DNA of 64,000 bases from Phoenix dactylifera (taxonomy: Eukaryota > Streptophyta > Magnoliopsida > Arecales > Arecaceae): assembly GCF_009389715.1 (NCBI RefSeq), contig NW_024067667.1, positions 876,001 through 940,000 on the forward strand, in the 5' to 3' direction. Shown here one piece after another: positions 11,301 to 23,508 of the stretch (positions are counted from its first letter, which is position 1; every line of letters starts with the position of its first letter). The notes beneath the pieces were generated by a model. It saw only the letters and a list, made by a program, of their open reading frames with translations. It was not told where the DNA came from and did not search any database. The position numbers were made by a program, and so were the translations under genes.

Positions 11301-14300
11301 AGAATGTTTTAACTCATTGACACCATTTTGTCCTGCCTTCAGGTTTGGCTTCTAAACAAAACTATGCTGTATGCTCAACCTTTACTTTCAGCTCCATCTC
11401 AAAATTCATATGCTATTGCTTCAGAATATCAGTTCACCCTCAATATTGGACTAAGAAGTTCAGATTTGTGGGTACATCCCCATGACTGCATCCATGAATT
11501 TTGAGATTAGCTTCAGTTAATTGTGCATTGATCTCCTCTTCCACATAAAGGCAAAAGCTAAGTTATTGGGTTTGACAAATAATGGTTGCTCATCTCTTTC
11601 ATGCAATGCACTCCTTTAGATACAACTACAGCCCCACACAGGGTGACTATATTATATCAGTACCAAACTCGGACTCGGTTATACTAAACCAACCCTCGTA
11701 CCGAGCGTACCAACACCATATCAGCATGGTATTAGTACAGGGTCCAGTACTAAGATTGCAAATCTTGCTTGTTAAGTTATTCACTCATGTGGTGGTGAGT
11801 TCTTTGAATAACTCTATACATATGTATGTATGTATGTACACATGTATTGAGTGATGGCTTGCCAATTTTGGTTGTATGTTGGCAAAATGCTCGAAAGTGA
11901 TATGCGGTCGTTCCAACACTTGCTTCTCAAGCATGTATTTTCTCCAATCTTCTCTTCATTCTCACCAGCAAATGAGCCATAAATTACAAAATAATTGTTA
12001 TTGTAATTGCACTATCCATTGTCCATGCTACAATAATTACACATCAACCTCCAGCAAAATCCTTCCCCTTAACACTGTTCACATCAGCTTACTATCCTGA
12101 AACATACTAGATGCAGGCCTATGTTATCCATCTCTTCATATAAATTATTGCATCATGAGTTAATGGTATCACTAGTAGGTCCCTCTTAGCTCTAATTCTC
12201 ACTTGTCTGGATTATTTTCACAAATATTTGGTCAACCAGCTCTACCAGATGGTTGCCATTTTCAAGATCCTCAACCTTACTTACAATCTTACTAGCTGTG
12301 AGTAAGCCGGACAAACATGGAGGGAGTAAAGCATCACATGAAGTAGAAAAGAATGAACAATAGAATTTTTTAATCAAAGATCGCAAAAGTATACAATTTT
12401 TTTAAGTCAAATATGTAGCTGAAGATGATGATAACACCAAGAATACTATCAATGTCATCAATAACCTTCATGCACAAGATGAAGGGTCACAGTTTAACAC
12501 ATGCAACGACCATCTAAAAGATGTTAAAAGTGATCTGAATGGCAATTTTGAAAACTTTCAGCCACTGGAGCACTAAACCCAATGTCATCAAACTTTATAG
12601 ATAAAGCTAATAAAGGTGAACCTTGTGCAATGGTATGGAAACATTCTTATCGACGAAGTTAAATAAAGATTCTGACACTGTTTCAAATATTTCTGATCTT
12701 TACAGTAGAGCCAGTAAATGATATGTAAGGCTTTGACCTATGAAATTTGTTGAAAGGGTTGTAGATTTTTGGCTTATTTGATAGAAAATCAGATTATTTT
12801 CACCAAGAATCCAGGTTAAAAGGATTTACAGGTCGTTAATCGATAGGGATCTTTCACAAGTTAAAAAATATCGATGATGTTGGACATAAAATATGATGAT
12901 AGGCCGGATTCAAGTTTGGTCGATGTTTGCAGATTTATTTTGTTCTAGATTATTTAGGGTTATGCCTACGGAGGGGCATTTCATGTGGAATTGCTTGGAA
13001 GGGGCTCAGTTAAAGTTTTATTAGGTCAAGATTCATAAGAATGTCATGTCTTGGCAAATGGATGGGTCGCAAGTTTGTTCGCTTACTTGAGAAGGTTTAC
13101 ATGTTAACAAAATAAGCATGGTGTAAATTTGATAGTTTGGGGACTTGGGTCCATCAGAGCAACAATGGTCACTTGCTCCAATCTATTTTGCAGGTATGGC
13201 ATATAGAAAACTCGAAGGAATATAACAAGTCAAATACAGAGATCTGGATGGTTACAGTATAACAACAAAAATCTCAAAGTTAAAGGACGAATACATGTAC
13301 ACAGACACAGACACATACACATACTGTTTACCCATTTACCCCATCACTGAATTCATAACCTAATCTATCAGTATTTCTAATTTGCAAGTATGGTACAAGC
13401 TTATTAGTGTAGCATCAAAATTGAATTCATCACCCTTAATAAAGGAGTCATGCAGCCCTTATTTTGGTTCAATCACACCCAACCATAAAGGGTCGGACAT
13501 AGGAAAAATTACCAAATGGGAGATAAGAAGAATGATTTGCACATGTACGGCATTACCATAAATGCACCCAATAAAATTTATCCTGGATAACAGAGGTCAG
13601 TAGCATGATTAAAACAAACATTAATTAGTTGTTTTGTTTGCAGAAAGTCTTCATCAAGACTGTATTGATTGGCTCACCATTTGTTACCAAATTGAATGCT
13701 TTAGAAGACATCCTGTTGCAAGTGCATATCATCTTAGTACATATAGTAAAAAACCATTCAGGAGACTATTCAGCCAAGTTGTTACATGCATATTAACTTT
13801 CCCTATAATAACACAACAACAACTAGCATCCATACTCAGATCAGTTCAATTACTCAAGCAAAGCATGCACTTGTAGATAAATATACGCATTCGATCATAA
13901 ATAACTAATTCACATGTTCATGCCCAATAATTCAAGGCATTGCACACTTCGTCTCCATTCATTATCTGCGGCACAACAACAATGGTAAGCCAAGAAAAAG
14001 GATGACTCACTGGCAATTGCAGAGGAGGATGCACTTGACCATATCCTCAAACAGGGTTGGCGACCGGAAAACTCGTCCGAAGCCCCTCTCCTTCGCGCCG
14101 GCATGAAGCTCATGGAACTCCCTCATCACCCGGTCATTCTCATCGGATATCCGAAGCATCCGGCGCACCTGTGCCTGCAACCAAAAGCCACATTCAACCG
14201 ATCATCGACACCATTGAACCCCAAAGAAAACGAAGCATCAAGAAAGAGAGAGCTGGTACGATACGAGGATAGCATGCTGGTCTTGGGAGGAGAGGGAGGA

Positions 14301-14567
14301 GGCGCCGAAGACGGAGACGAGGAGGAGGGGGTGGGAAGGGGAGGGGTGGGAGATGCGGACGGGAAGGGAGGAGGAGGAGTTGGAGAGGCGGAGGGGGCGG
14401 AGGAGGGATTTGGAGGCGGGGTCCCAGCGGTTGGGGGCCATCATGAAGAGCCCGTGGCTGCACACGGCGTTCTCCAGGTTGAAGCTTGGGTCATTGAGGG
14501 GCAGCTGCAGATGAGCCACGCAGCTGCCGCGGTCCGCTTCGCCGCCGGTCGCTTCTTCTTCCCCCAT
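8352..14567 (-). CDS. HhH-GPD superfamily DNA glycosylase, five exons
   Basis: Minus-strand exons are 14567-14265, 14174-14011, 9415-8734, 8661-8570 and 8472-8352; all have GT/AG junctions and join in frame to 453 residues. I chose the ATG at 14567 (MGEEEATGG); a longer frame upstream would start only with TTG. The N-terminal domain has LENAVCSHGLFMMAPNRWDP, typical of the plant family. Then come FGRVFRSPTLFEDMVKCILL and CNCQWPRTLSMA, and, after a basic/acidic insert at about residues 187-280, the helix-hairpin-helix LSGICGFGPFTRANVL. The loop PADTETIRH holds the likely catalytic Asp374. No Cys cluster for an iron-sulphur centre is visible. The family removes damaged or modified bases by base-excision repair; the substrate of this plant branch is not settled. 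The C-terminal SKKRR could aid nuclear import. Intron 2 is 4.6 kb and carries repeats. Confidence 0.9.
9416..14010. other. Long second intron of the glycosylase gene
   Basis: It is 4.6 kb, against 72-97 bp for the other three introns. It holds one copy of the GTACC-rich dispersed repeat (about 11640-11775), short TATG/GTAT runs near 11820, and a 55-codon open frame on the minus strand at 10776-10940 that looks like degenerate coding sequence. Apart from these I see nothing definable in it. Confidence 0.6.
11640..11775 (+). repeat. GTACC-rich dispersed repeat, copy A
   Basis: The segment has several GTACC/GTACCG motifs and ends with CAGGGTCCAGTACTAAGATT then GCAAATCTTG. The same ending, GGTCCGGTACTAAGATGGCG then AACCTTG, closes copy B near 49540, and related ends occur in copies C and D. 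No coding sequence; no inverted termini were established. The transposon class is unknown. Confidence 0.55.
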
Positions 14568-14664
14568 TTCCGACGTCGGACGGCGGCGGGTCGGCTGCTG
14601 GCCGGAGGAAGGCAATTAATAAGTAGCAGTTATTGCTCTAAATGAAGAAAATAAAGTCCCAAAT

Positions 14665-15048
14665 CAGGGCTGCAGCTCATATGATGTGGACTCAAAAATT
14701 GCAATGCCTCGAGGATTGGATTAGGGTTGGTCGACCTTCAACCCAGCCCTCGAATCCAATCCGACCCAACCCAATTTAGCAAGATCAGACTTGATATATA
14801 AATGTTTTGATCTTTCTAAATTTTAGATTAGTGCAATATTAAAATTTTTAAGCAATTGAGGCCTCAATTAACCAAATATCAATCTAGGGAAAATATCCCA
14901 AATATTTATCCTATTGAAAATTAGCACAACTCAAACTTGTCAACCTGATGAAATCCAACTAACCTGAATTAGGGCTGAAGGATTTAGAGGTTGGGTTGGA
15001 TTAGGGTTTGTGCTCAACCCGATCTAATGCGGCGGAATTGTAGCCCTA
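14665..15048. mobile_element. Possible decayed hAT-like MITE
   Basis: The left end CAGGGCTGCA and the right end read inward, TAGGGCTACA, form a 10-bp imperfect inverted repeat of hAT style. The inner flanks have AACCCAACCC-type words on one side and GGTTGGGTTGG on the other. No 8-bp target duplication is visible, so the boundaries may be wrong and the call is weak. Confidence 0.3.
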
Positions 15049-18000
15049 ATTTTAATTATCTATACCTATATTTTAAGGTCAAACTTATGATCTGTACTTG
15101 AATCGGAGAGGTCATATTGAATACTAAGGGCGCCTCATAAATCATGATCATGCGGACCATGTGAAATGCAAGGTATGTGATCCCATGCATCACATAGGCC
15201 CCATATGAGCATGGGTCATGGGAAGTCGCACCCTCCAAATAGGCCCTCTCATTCTCAAAAATTAAACTCAAAGTCTCTAGTTGCTAAGTTGAGGGGTATG
15301 ATTCAGAGGTCCCCAATGCCCTAAAGAATCAAACTTTGCCCCTTGTCAAAGAAGCAAAAGCTTATACCATCCAAACTAAAATTCAGAGGCTTGAGAGAGC
15401 TAATATGAGTACTTCAAGGAATACCATACAATATATATGATGTTCTGAAAACATCTACTTGTGTAGTGGCAGTGAGTTAGGCTAGGTGGTGAGGTCTAGC
15501 TAAGTAGGAACAGCCTTTGACTATGACCGAATCCACTAGCTCAAGTCCACACTCATGCAAAAATAAGCCCTTAACAAACCAAGGTGGAAAGCTTCAAGAC
15601 TTGAAAAGGCAACTTGGGTGTGGATCCGAAACTTGGTGGCCCCACAGTTTTAAGAATAGTTGTAAACAAAGATATGTAGTAGTCCACACAAAAAATTCCA
15701 AGTGGAGCTATGCATGGCCAGCCTCCAAGCCTTTTGCATTAGGGAATAGGGATCGCAACAGTCCACCAAATGCTTTCCGATGTATTGAGATCTAGTGTTG
15801 TATCAAGCAAAACACTGCATGTTGGTCTTTTAACGGCCTTCGTGGATAGCCACCACATCATCCATCTCGGAAATGAAATGACTCTCCTTCATCTTTCCTC
15901 GTGCCATGTATGGCACTAAAAAGTGTATGGACAAGTTCACGGGATAAATGGAGCCACCAGTCTCCAACATGGATGATGTAGCAGCTATTTGGTTAAGGAT
16001 TCTATGGTGCAAAACTTGCATCATGGAGGATCCAAACTCGAAAATTCTTGCCGAATTAAACATTTAGGTTTATCGGGCCAGGTCAAGATTCTTGACCCTC
16101 AATTATTCTGGATTGTGCTAACCCAATCTGGGGGGCAATATACAATATGTAATACGTACCTGCATACTTAAAACTCGCTTAAATAGTTGTAATAAGATCA
16201 AAAATGTTAACTAATTGCTTATATTTTTTTGATACTCATGCAAGGCTGTTCTATTATGGCCTATTTTTCGGCAGTCAGTCGATGCCGGAGTTAGGTCAAT
16301 GAGCTGAGATCAGCTTGGGCAAAGCCTAGATCTTGTGGAACTTTTCATCAGATGTGGTAATAAGAAAGCCATAGCATTATGGTGGTAAGAAACAGTAAAC
16401 AAGGTACAGAGCTCCAAGCAACAGATCAAAAAATCAGTGCTACAACTATTGTTGAACAACTATTGTTTCTCATTGGCACACTAGTCCTTTGTGACTGGAT
16501 CCATGTAGCCTGAGTCCATCCAAACTCATGTAGCCTTCCCCTTGTCTGTCTACTAATTGGCCCATGCAATGGAGGACCAACTGCAGGGAATTCACACTCC
16601 TCATAGCAATGAGAAGCCAGCTGAAATAATTTAAGAGCCTTGTGAGCCTTGGCAATGAAAAAAATTTCTTTACTTAATTGAAGTTAATGACAACCTACAA
16701 CCAAATAACATCACTAGTCATTTGTTGGAAGGAATATAGGCTTAAGTCATCTTAGACAATAAGCTAACAAACAATTTCTGCAGTACTTTTCTAAATCATC
16801 AACAAACACTGCAATGCGAATCTAATCTAATTTAATAGATGATTCCTGTTACTTGAGTTCATTACTGGTAAATGATTGCAAGCAAGACAGCAGAAATTAT
16901 AGAGACAATCAACCAGCCCAAAGGTGGACTCCACATTTTTCTCTCCAGTAGTTTAATCTCATGTCCTCCTTCCCATTTGTGGGACAAATGGCAGCTCCAA
17001 ATCCGTACTGGTTTTTTATGCAAGTGAGGCCCATTTTCTCATGGGGATTGTTCTGATGGTGGGGTGGCCCGGGCCATCTCCGGGAATCAAGAGGTTTACG
17101 GCAAGAGACAACGAAGTAAAGGTGAAGTAAATGAGGGAAAAAGGCAAGGACGTCACTGGTTTCCATGCTTGATGAGAGAGGGCCAAACATTTGAAAAAGA
17201 GACAGCAAAAAGAGAATGGCTGTTCCTGAGATGGGGACCAAAGGAAATGAGTAAGCCTGCTGAGTCAAACAGCACTCAGAACTCCACAGAAAGGACATTT
17301 CAAACAAAAAGCTGGCTTGGGAACTTTGTTGATTTCTTTAGGAGAATTTTGGTAGGGTGAGGTTGGCAGAATGGGATGTCTAAGCGTGCAAGTATGATCC
17401 AAAAAGAAAAAGGTCCAAATCATATAATAATTTTTTCATTATAGTTGATCCAAAAATGCTGCATCCAGTGTCTACGGAAGTTATTAGAATCATTGAGAAA
17501 TTTTGATATGCTTCAAATATGGGTCAGATAGGATTATATAAGGCTTGCTCCGAAGCCAAATTGGCGTAATGCTTCTTCTACGATTTTTGTAATTTTTTTC
17601 AACTCACTTTTAATGCAGCACAAGATGCAGTCAATGAATACTTTGAATTATTAGATCATACTAAATATCAAAGGAGTTGGCAGATTTGCCTATGAAGGCT
17701 ATAGTAAGCAAATATTTTTTTATAACTTTTTCGTTAGAGATGGTATCAAATTTTAGCCAAATTTTTATAGTTATAATAAAATAATTATAGTATTTTCTTT
17801 TATTGTTGAGTTCTATTTCGAGCATAATTTTGTATCAGGTTTATGCCGGAATTAGGATTAGGATATCATATCCTATAAATATGCCTAACCAATAATAGCT
17901 ATTGATTTTTGTGAGCCTCATTCATTAAGTACGTATCTCGATGCATCATGATAAAAATCAATAACTATGATTGGTTGTGTACACGGCTATACTGGTGCAT

Positions 18001-18680
18001 ACATGGCAAGCAGTAATTTCTCTCTCAAAAGAGTCTAGAAGGAAGTTTGAAAAAAAAAAAAAGGGTAGAAAACCGGTAGAAGATAAGTTTTTTATTGAAA
18101 GTGTTATTTTATATCAAGTTAGTAGAATGTTTAACAATTATATCAAATGATCTAGAATTAAATATTATTTTCATCAAAATTTTAAAAGATTAGAGGTTTT
18201 CAAGAAAGGATTAAATCTCGTTATGTAGTTCATTATCCATGGAGTTTTATAAAAATAAAAATCTCTAATATTATTTTGTTTGGCTTACTAGAAAAAATTT
18301 ACCATTTGAATCAATTTACAGTTGCCTAAAACGAGCGACAGGTTCCAACAGCCTTAAGACTTTATTGACCAGAAGCCTTTGACCATCATGGCCTACAATG
18401 TAACTTTTTTCGGAGTATTTAATTTAACCTTCTCTTTTATCACTCATTGTTTCCACATGCAGGCCACAAAAGACAAACCAAACGAAAGGTGGTGGCTGAT
18501 TAGTAGTCACGCCGCCCAGCCCCAAAAGGAGAGGAGGAAAAAAGGTGGAACTTTTTTTTATGAGAGAAAAGGTGGTGCTTTATCTAGCAAAAAAAAAAAA
18601 AAAGAAAGTGGTGCTTTAGCGGCATAAGTTGAGTTCAAATTTAGCTGCCACCACGTCAATTGTGCTCCTAGACGGGCAAA

Positions 18681-18705
18681 ATTATTATTATTATTATTAT
18701 TATTT
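18681..18705. repeat. (ATT)n microsatellite
   Basis: About eight ATT units in a row. Confidence 0.95.
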
Positions 18706-18928
18706 TGCTCAGACGACCTATTACATCTGATATAATAGAGTTTCTCAATATAATAGAGTTTGTTTGGATGTCTATACAATTCAATGGCTAGCCCGAAAGT
18801 ATTATTTGGATTTCTTAATTTTATATAAGTATCCAAAATCGATCCAATGCATAGCTTGTAATACCCGGAACAAAAAAAAAAAATGGTTTGATGGGCCGGC
18901 CCGAAGAAGCCGGGCCCATCTATAAAAT

Positions 18929-18953
18929 ACGATCGTGCCCTAGGCACGATCGT
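18929..18953. promoter_or_regulatory. Perfect 11-bp-arm hairpin next to the LTR TATA box
   Basis: Arms ACGATCGTGCC and GGCACGATCGT match over all 11 bp with a 3-nt loop CTA. The TATA box TATAAAATA at 18921-18929 abuts the left arm, so the hairpin lies between the TATA box and the expected start of transcription or just at it. The same structure recurs 4,652 bp to the right in the 3' LTR (23581-23605). Confidence 0.75.
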
Positions 18954-20416
18954 GGAAGGGGAAACACAGAGAGAGGGGGGTGGGGCGGCGGCGTGAGGGG
19001 AGGTCGGTCGTCGGGGGAGGCGACTCGCCGGAGGGGATCGAGCGCCGGAGAGGGAGATCCGGCCGGCCGCGGTGAAGCCCTCCTCCTTCCTTTGGTGTGA
19101 GAACCCTCCGCTAGTTGCTCACAAGTTCTTCCGTCGGTTCCTCGCCGGAAACATCACCGGAGCACCTCGTCGGGCTGAGGTAAGTACATCTCCTTCCTTA
19201 TGCTTCATGTTCTGGATTTTGAGTGGTATGGGTGAAGATTTGGCCGGTGAGATCATCGAAGAAAGGTTCGAAACAGGGTACCCCTGTTCGGCTCCTCTCT
19301 TCCGGATTCCGTCGCCGTCGGCAGCCGGGGATTGGCCGGGATTCATGGCGGCGGGGTTGATCGGGTCTGTGTGAGGAGTTTTATGATTTATTTGAGATGG
19401 GGGATGGGGGATCCGAGGCCTTCTTCCTCGTGATCCATTGTCTCCTCTCCCTCTCGTGTCGGCTGGCCACCGGCGGTGACGGTGACGGCGGTCGAGGGCC
19501 ACTGGGGTTGCCGTCGGGTGGGGGCCGAGCCACTGCCAGTGGATCTCCGGTTGATGTGGGAGGAGGGGGAAGGGAGGAAAGAGACCCTGGGTCGGTTTTT
19601 AGGGAGAAGAAGAGGGGAGGACTTCGGTTGATGATGGAGGAGAGGGAAGGGAGGAAAGATGTCTGCCGGTTCTTGGAGAAGAAGAGGAAAAGCCTCTTCT
19701 CTTTTTCCCTTGGCCGGTCACCATCGCCGCTGCAACGATGGCGGCCGGCGATGGTTCGGCCAATGGTGTTGTCGGGTTGGGGAAGAAGAGGGCACAGCCA
19801 CCATGGCTGTTGCCCTTGGATCAAAAAGATTTGAGGAAGGGAGATGTACCCCCAACCATGAAGAGAGAGGAATCATCCATTCTTTTGGTCTCTTCAACGG
19901 GACCGATCATCGTCGCGGCGTGGCTGCGGCCACGGCTGGTGGTACACAGTGGGAGTCGGGCCACCCCGACTGCCCTAGATCTGGAGAGATTGAGATGTTT
20001 GGGGACCTGGTGATGGACCCCATAGTAGATGTGAATTATGGTTTAGAATATTTAAATATTAAATAATTTAGTTGTGATTTATAATTGATGTTGTAGAGGA
20101 AGAGTCGGTGGTGCCAGGAGATTTTGATCAGGGGACTCAGCATCCCAGCGCGCAGGTTGTGATTCGGATCCATGTTTGAGTCAATCTACAATCTCTGTAA
20201 GAATCCTTGTACGCCAATCCTACATGATATACATATTTTTGCACTATATATGTTTGATATGCTATGATCCAGACAAAGCAAAATAGTTTTATATTTAATT
20301 ATATTTTGATCGTGTTGGCTTGTGGTTGGTAGTGTGATGGATGCTTGTATGTGTATAACTTATACCTGCATAATTGAATTTATGGATGTGGTGGTATGGA
20401 CTAACACCGGTCGGTT

Positions 20417-20490
20417 TTGGTGTAATGGTAACGCTTGATCCTGACAATTGGTATCAGAGCCAGAGGTCTCGAGTTCGAAACCCAGGCATC
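20417..20490 (+). promoter_or_regulatory. tRNA-like module with A- and B-box-like sequences inside the LTR
   Basis: TGGTGTAATGGTAACGC (about 20418-20434) resembles a tRNA D-arm/A box, and GGTCTCGAGTTCGAAAC (20465-20481) a B box and T-arm. They are about 35-45 nt apart, as in tRNA genes and SINEs. Between them is TGGTATCAGAGC (20449-20460), a second copy of the primer-binding-site word outside the normal position. The module repeats in the 3' LTR at 25069-25142. It may be an old SINE or retroelement scrap captured by the LTR; whether RNA polymerase III uses it is unknown. Confidence 0.5.
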
Positions 20491-20835
20491 GCGTTGGGGG
20501 GGGGAAATGTTGGACATACTCGGCCGCTGTGCGGGCCATACCTGCGGGGTCCCTGAGCAGCACAGGGAGGGTCACTGTCAGCATGTCCTGCCGCCTGCCA
20601 ACGGCGATGGCCTGGTTAGTAGGTGGGTCATACCGAGGGTCCCTGAACCCATGGCGAGGCCAGGTCGGAGTCCGGGGTTGGGCGAGGCCTTGGTCGGAGT
20701 CGACTCGTGGCACTGTCTTTGGTGAGGTTTAAGGAAATAGAGTTGCGCCTTCACTAATACCGGTCGGTTTGGAATGGAGGTGTGGATGTGAAATTGATTA
20801 AATGAACATTGACTTTGGGCCGTTTCGTTATTATG

Positions 20836-20939
20836 GGTTTGCCCGTCACAGGCTCTAAGTGTGACAATGTTGGTTTGCCCGTCACAGGCTCTAAGTGTGA
20901 CACTATTGGTTTGCCCTGTCACGGGCTGGAAACGTGACC
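20836..20939 (+). repeat. Tandem repeat of about 36 bp in the LTR
   Basis: Two near-identical units and a third diverged one, each starting GGTTTGCCC and holding GTCACAGGCTCTAAGTGTGAC, which is nearly self-complementary at its ends (GTCAC...GTGAC). The same array is in the 3' LTR at 25488-25591. Confidence 0.85.
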
Positions 20940-21552
20940 GGGATTTGGCCCAAAGTCGGAAAGATAATTGATCCGGATCAAGTTAATATAGAATGGAAAG
21001 AAAAAGCATTGAAAACATTAATGAAGATTTATGAGCTATCGTATGCTATATCATTCTTGCGTGGTTGGACTTTCATTGATATTTGACGTGCATACTTATA
21101 TTGATTATTTGAGCCTTTTGATAGTCGGTTTATGATTTCATGAAATGTGCATCGATTTATCGTGGTTTTCGAATTCATATTATTATTGTGTTGGTATGGA
21201 TGTGTAGGGATTCTTACTGGGCTGTAAAGCTCACCCCCCCTTCTTCTTTTTCTTTACCAGAGTTGCAGGATGCATAGTTTTGGATGGGATGGGCGCAGAG
21301 TGCGAGCACCAGAGTCATTAGTTAGTTAGTTGTTTATCCTTCTTTGATGTCGATGAACATTTGAAGAGCTTGTAAATGAACTAATTTGTTTATTTTGGAC
21401 ATGTCGGACTGCTCTATTTGAATTACTAGATTAATTGTGGATTTATTAGAATTTTTGTTAATCATAGGCCTTGCATGATCTTTAGGGCACTGCTCTAGGG
21501 CTCATGCGGCCGGTCGCGTACCGGACCCGGGTGCTGGGTTCGGGGCGTGACA

Positions 21553-23508
21553 GAGTGGTATCAGAGCTTAAGGTTGAGGTATCCTAGGGTTTAAGTTCAG
21601 GTGAGTATTAGTGGAGAATTATGATAGAAAAACTATCAGAGTCTTGGTTTATGATCACATGAGATTGTAACAGAAATGATATTGTAATCTAAGATTTAAG
21701 ACCACTAGGGACTGTGACCTTAGTGGTATTAAAGTTTGAGGTTTAAGATTATTGGAAAATGTGACCAGTTGGAATCTGAGCATATGTTTAAGATCACTAG
21801 GGATTGTGACAGAAATATATCATAGCTTAAGGTTATGATCACTTGGAACATGACAATTAAATTCAGTGCTTAAGCTGTAAGATCACTGGGCATTGTGATA
21901 AAATGTATGCATCGGGTTTGGTTTTCGATGAGTGTGGAAGGAAAGTATAAATTGTCTTTGATCATGATTAAAAAAAAAAAAAGAGGGTTGACCTAAGATA
22001 ACTGTATGAAGGTCAACAATGGCATATCGGTTATACCATATTCAGATATTATTTAAATGACCTGGAAGTTCAAACTTGATATGGGTTATGATGTGATCGT
22101 ACTTTTGGGTTTTGCTGCTAATTATTAGAGTGGGATTTGTACGTAGATCTTCCATAGTATTGGAGTGAGCTAAGAAGATTTCATAATATTGGAAGGAATG
22201 TTCTTCGAAGTTGAAAATGTATGTGGATTATATTTGGTGTTGGCATGTTGGATATTGCAAATAGGTCTATTTCCTATGAATGTATTTGATTATTTTGAGG
22301 CCATAGAGTATGCATATTGATGGGAGAATTCTAATTATTTGAATTCTCATGTTTGGATTGGGCTCCTGAATTTTCTTATAATTGTTGGAGATTATTGGAT
22401 GTGTTAATCTAAAACTCGAGCCTAGATTTAAGATTTGAGCAGGGATCTTTTGTCATTGTTGATGAAGCCACTAATAAATATCATATTGAGTAGAGACTTC
22501 GGTCATGAGATGCTTACATGAATTATCATATATAGCATTGTTGATGGATGTTAAGAATCTTGGTGAAGAAAGATCTGGAGATCAATAGAGTTAATTCCTA
22601 CTCATAGTGGTATTGGCTCAACAGTTCTAACCTATTGAATTTGAAGTAAATTCTGTTGGAAGGAAAATCAATGTAGATTTTCTAATTAAATTGCTAAAGG
22701 AATACAAGAATTACCCCCTTTAAATTAAACCTAGATATTTTGGATTCTAAAAAGGTCGTGGAGATCACGTAGTGACCTTAAACTTGACTAAAGGATTGGG
22801 GGTTAGTTATGGTATGTATACTCTATATAAATTGAGGATAAAAAGATCTAAAGGATTTGCTCTAGTTCTACTTGGAAATTTGAAATTTGGAGTTTCTTAG
22901 TCTCAATGCAAAGTGATACTTTAGTCAGAAATCATTTTGTGACTTTAAAGAATTAAATGAATTAAATCAGAGTGTGCAGCGGAAGTGTGGTGGTTTGACT
23001 TATTTTGAAACTGGTTAAGATCATTACTATTTGATCTAAAAGGCATTATGGTGAAATACTTGAGTTAGTTTCAGGAGAATGTTGTTGATTCTATGGATCT
23101 CTTATTTGTTGGAATGATGTGGGAGAAAGAAAAGAAAAATGATTATAGAATATTAAGAGCATTTGATACTAAAGATTTCTCCTATTTTTGTCAAGCCAAT
23201 TATGATCTCAATGTAGAGTCAAGAGAAATTAATATCTTTGGGATATAATTATGGCATTTTAATCCAAAGTTGGGAGTTTGGAATTCTTTTGAAGGAGATC
23301 AAAAGAACTTACTACGTGTGGTAAATAGAAAGGATCAAGTTTTGAGATGCTGTGATTTTTGTATGTCAAAATCTTGTGAGTAGGTACTCCGAAAGGGAGA
23401 CTATTTGAGATCTCAGGGATGATATGATGGATGTATATTTTTTTTTTAAGGTTTGAGACTTTAAGTAAGTTAATTTCGAGGACGAAATTTTTTTTAAGGG
23501 GGAGAGTA
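21553..23508 (+). other. Non-coding centre of the young LTR element
   Basis: After the primer binding site, about 350 bp (21640-21990) contain five or so diverged copies of a unit around GATCACTAGGGATTGTGAC, spaced roughly 50-80 bp. The rest is AT-rich with no long open frame. The end shows the gypsy-like GAGGACGAAATTT phrase and a purine tract. Confidence 0.8.

Larger units (their letters stand above)
14568..18856. other. Intergenic between the glycosylase gene and the young LTR element
   Basis: About 4.3 kb upstream of the glycosylase ATG. It contains a possible decayed hAT-like element (14665-15048) and an (ATT)n run (18681-18705). Open frames on both strands around 15.5-17.4 kb have no recognisable motif. 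I see no gene here. Confidence 0.5.
18857..21552 (+). repeat. 5' LTR of the young element
   Basis: Its first 1.2 kb is GC-rich (G-rich on the plus strand), and the rest is AT-rich. A TATA box CTATAAAATA at 18920-18929 is followed at once by a perfect hairpin. A strong splice-donor-like site GAGGTAAGTA lies at about 19178-19187, so a spliced LTR transcript is possible. Near the end there is a tRNA-like module and a short tandem repeat, both listed separately. Long open frames on both strands here are copies of each other in the two LTRs and carry no known domain. Confidence 0.93.

Noticed and set aside
16909-17360. 132- and 98-codon frames on opposite strands
   Set aside because: No recognisable domain, ordinary composition, and they overlap; no splice or homology support.
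18888-20725. Many 60-150-codon frames in the young LTR, repeated in the second LTR
   Set aside because: They lie on both strands of a GC-rich non-coding LTR, overlap one another and carry no domain.
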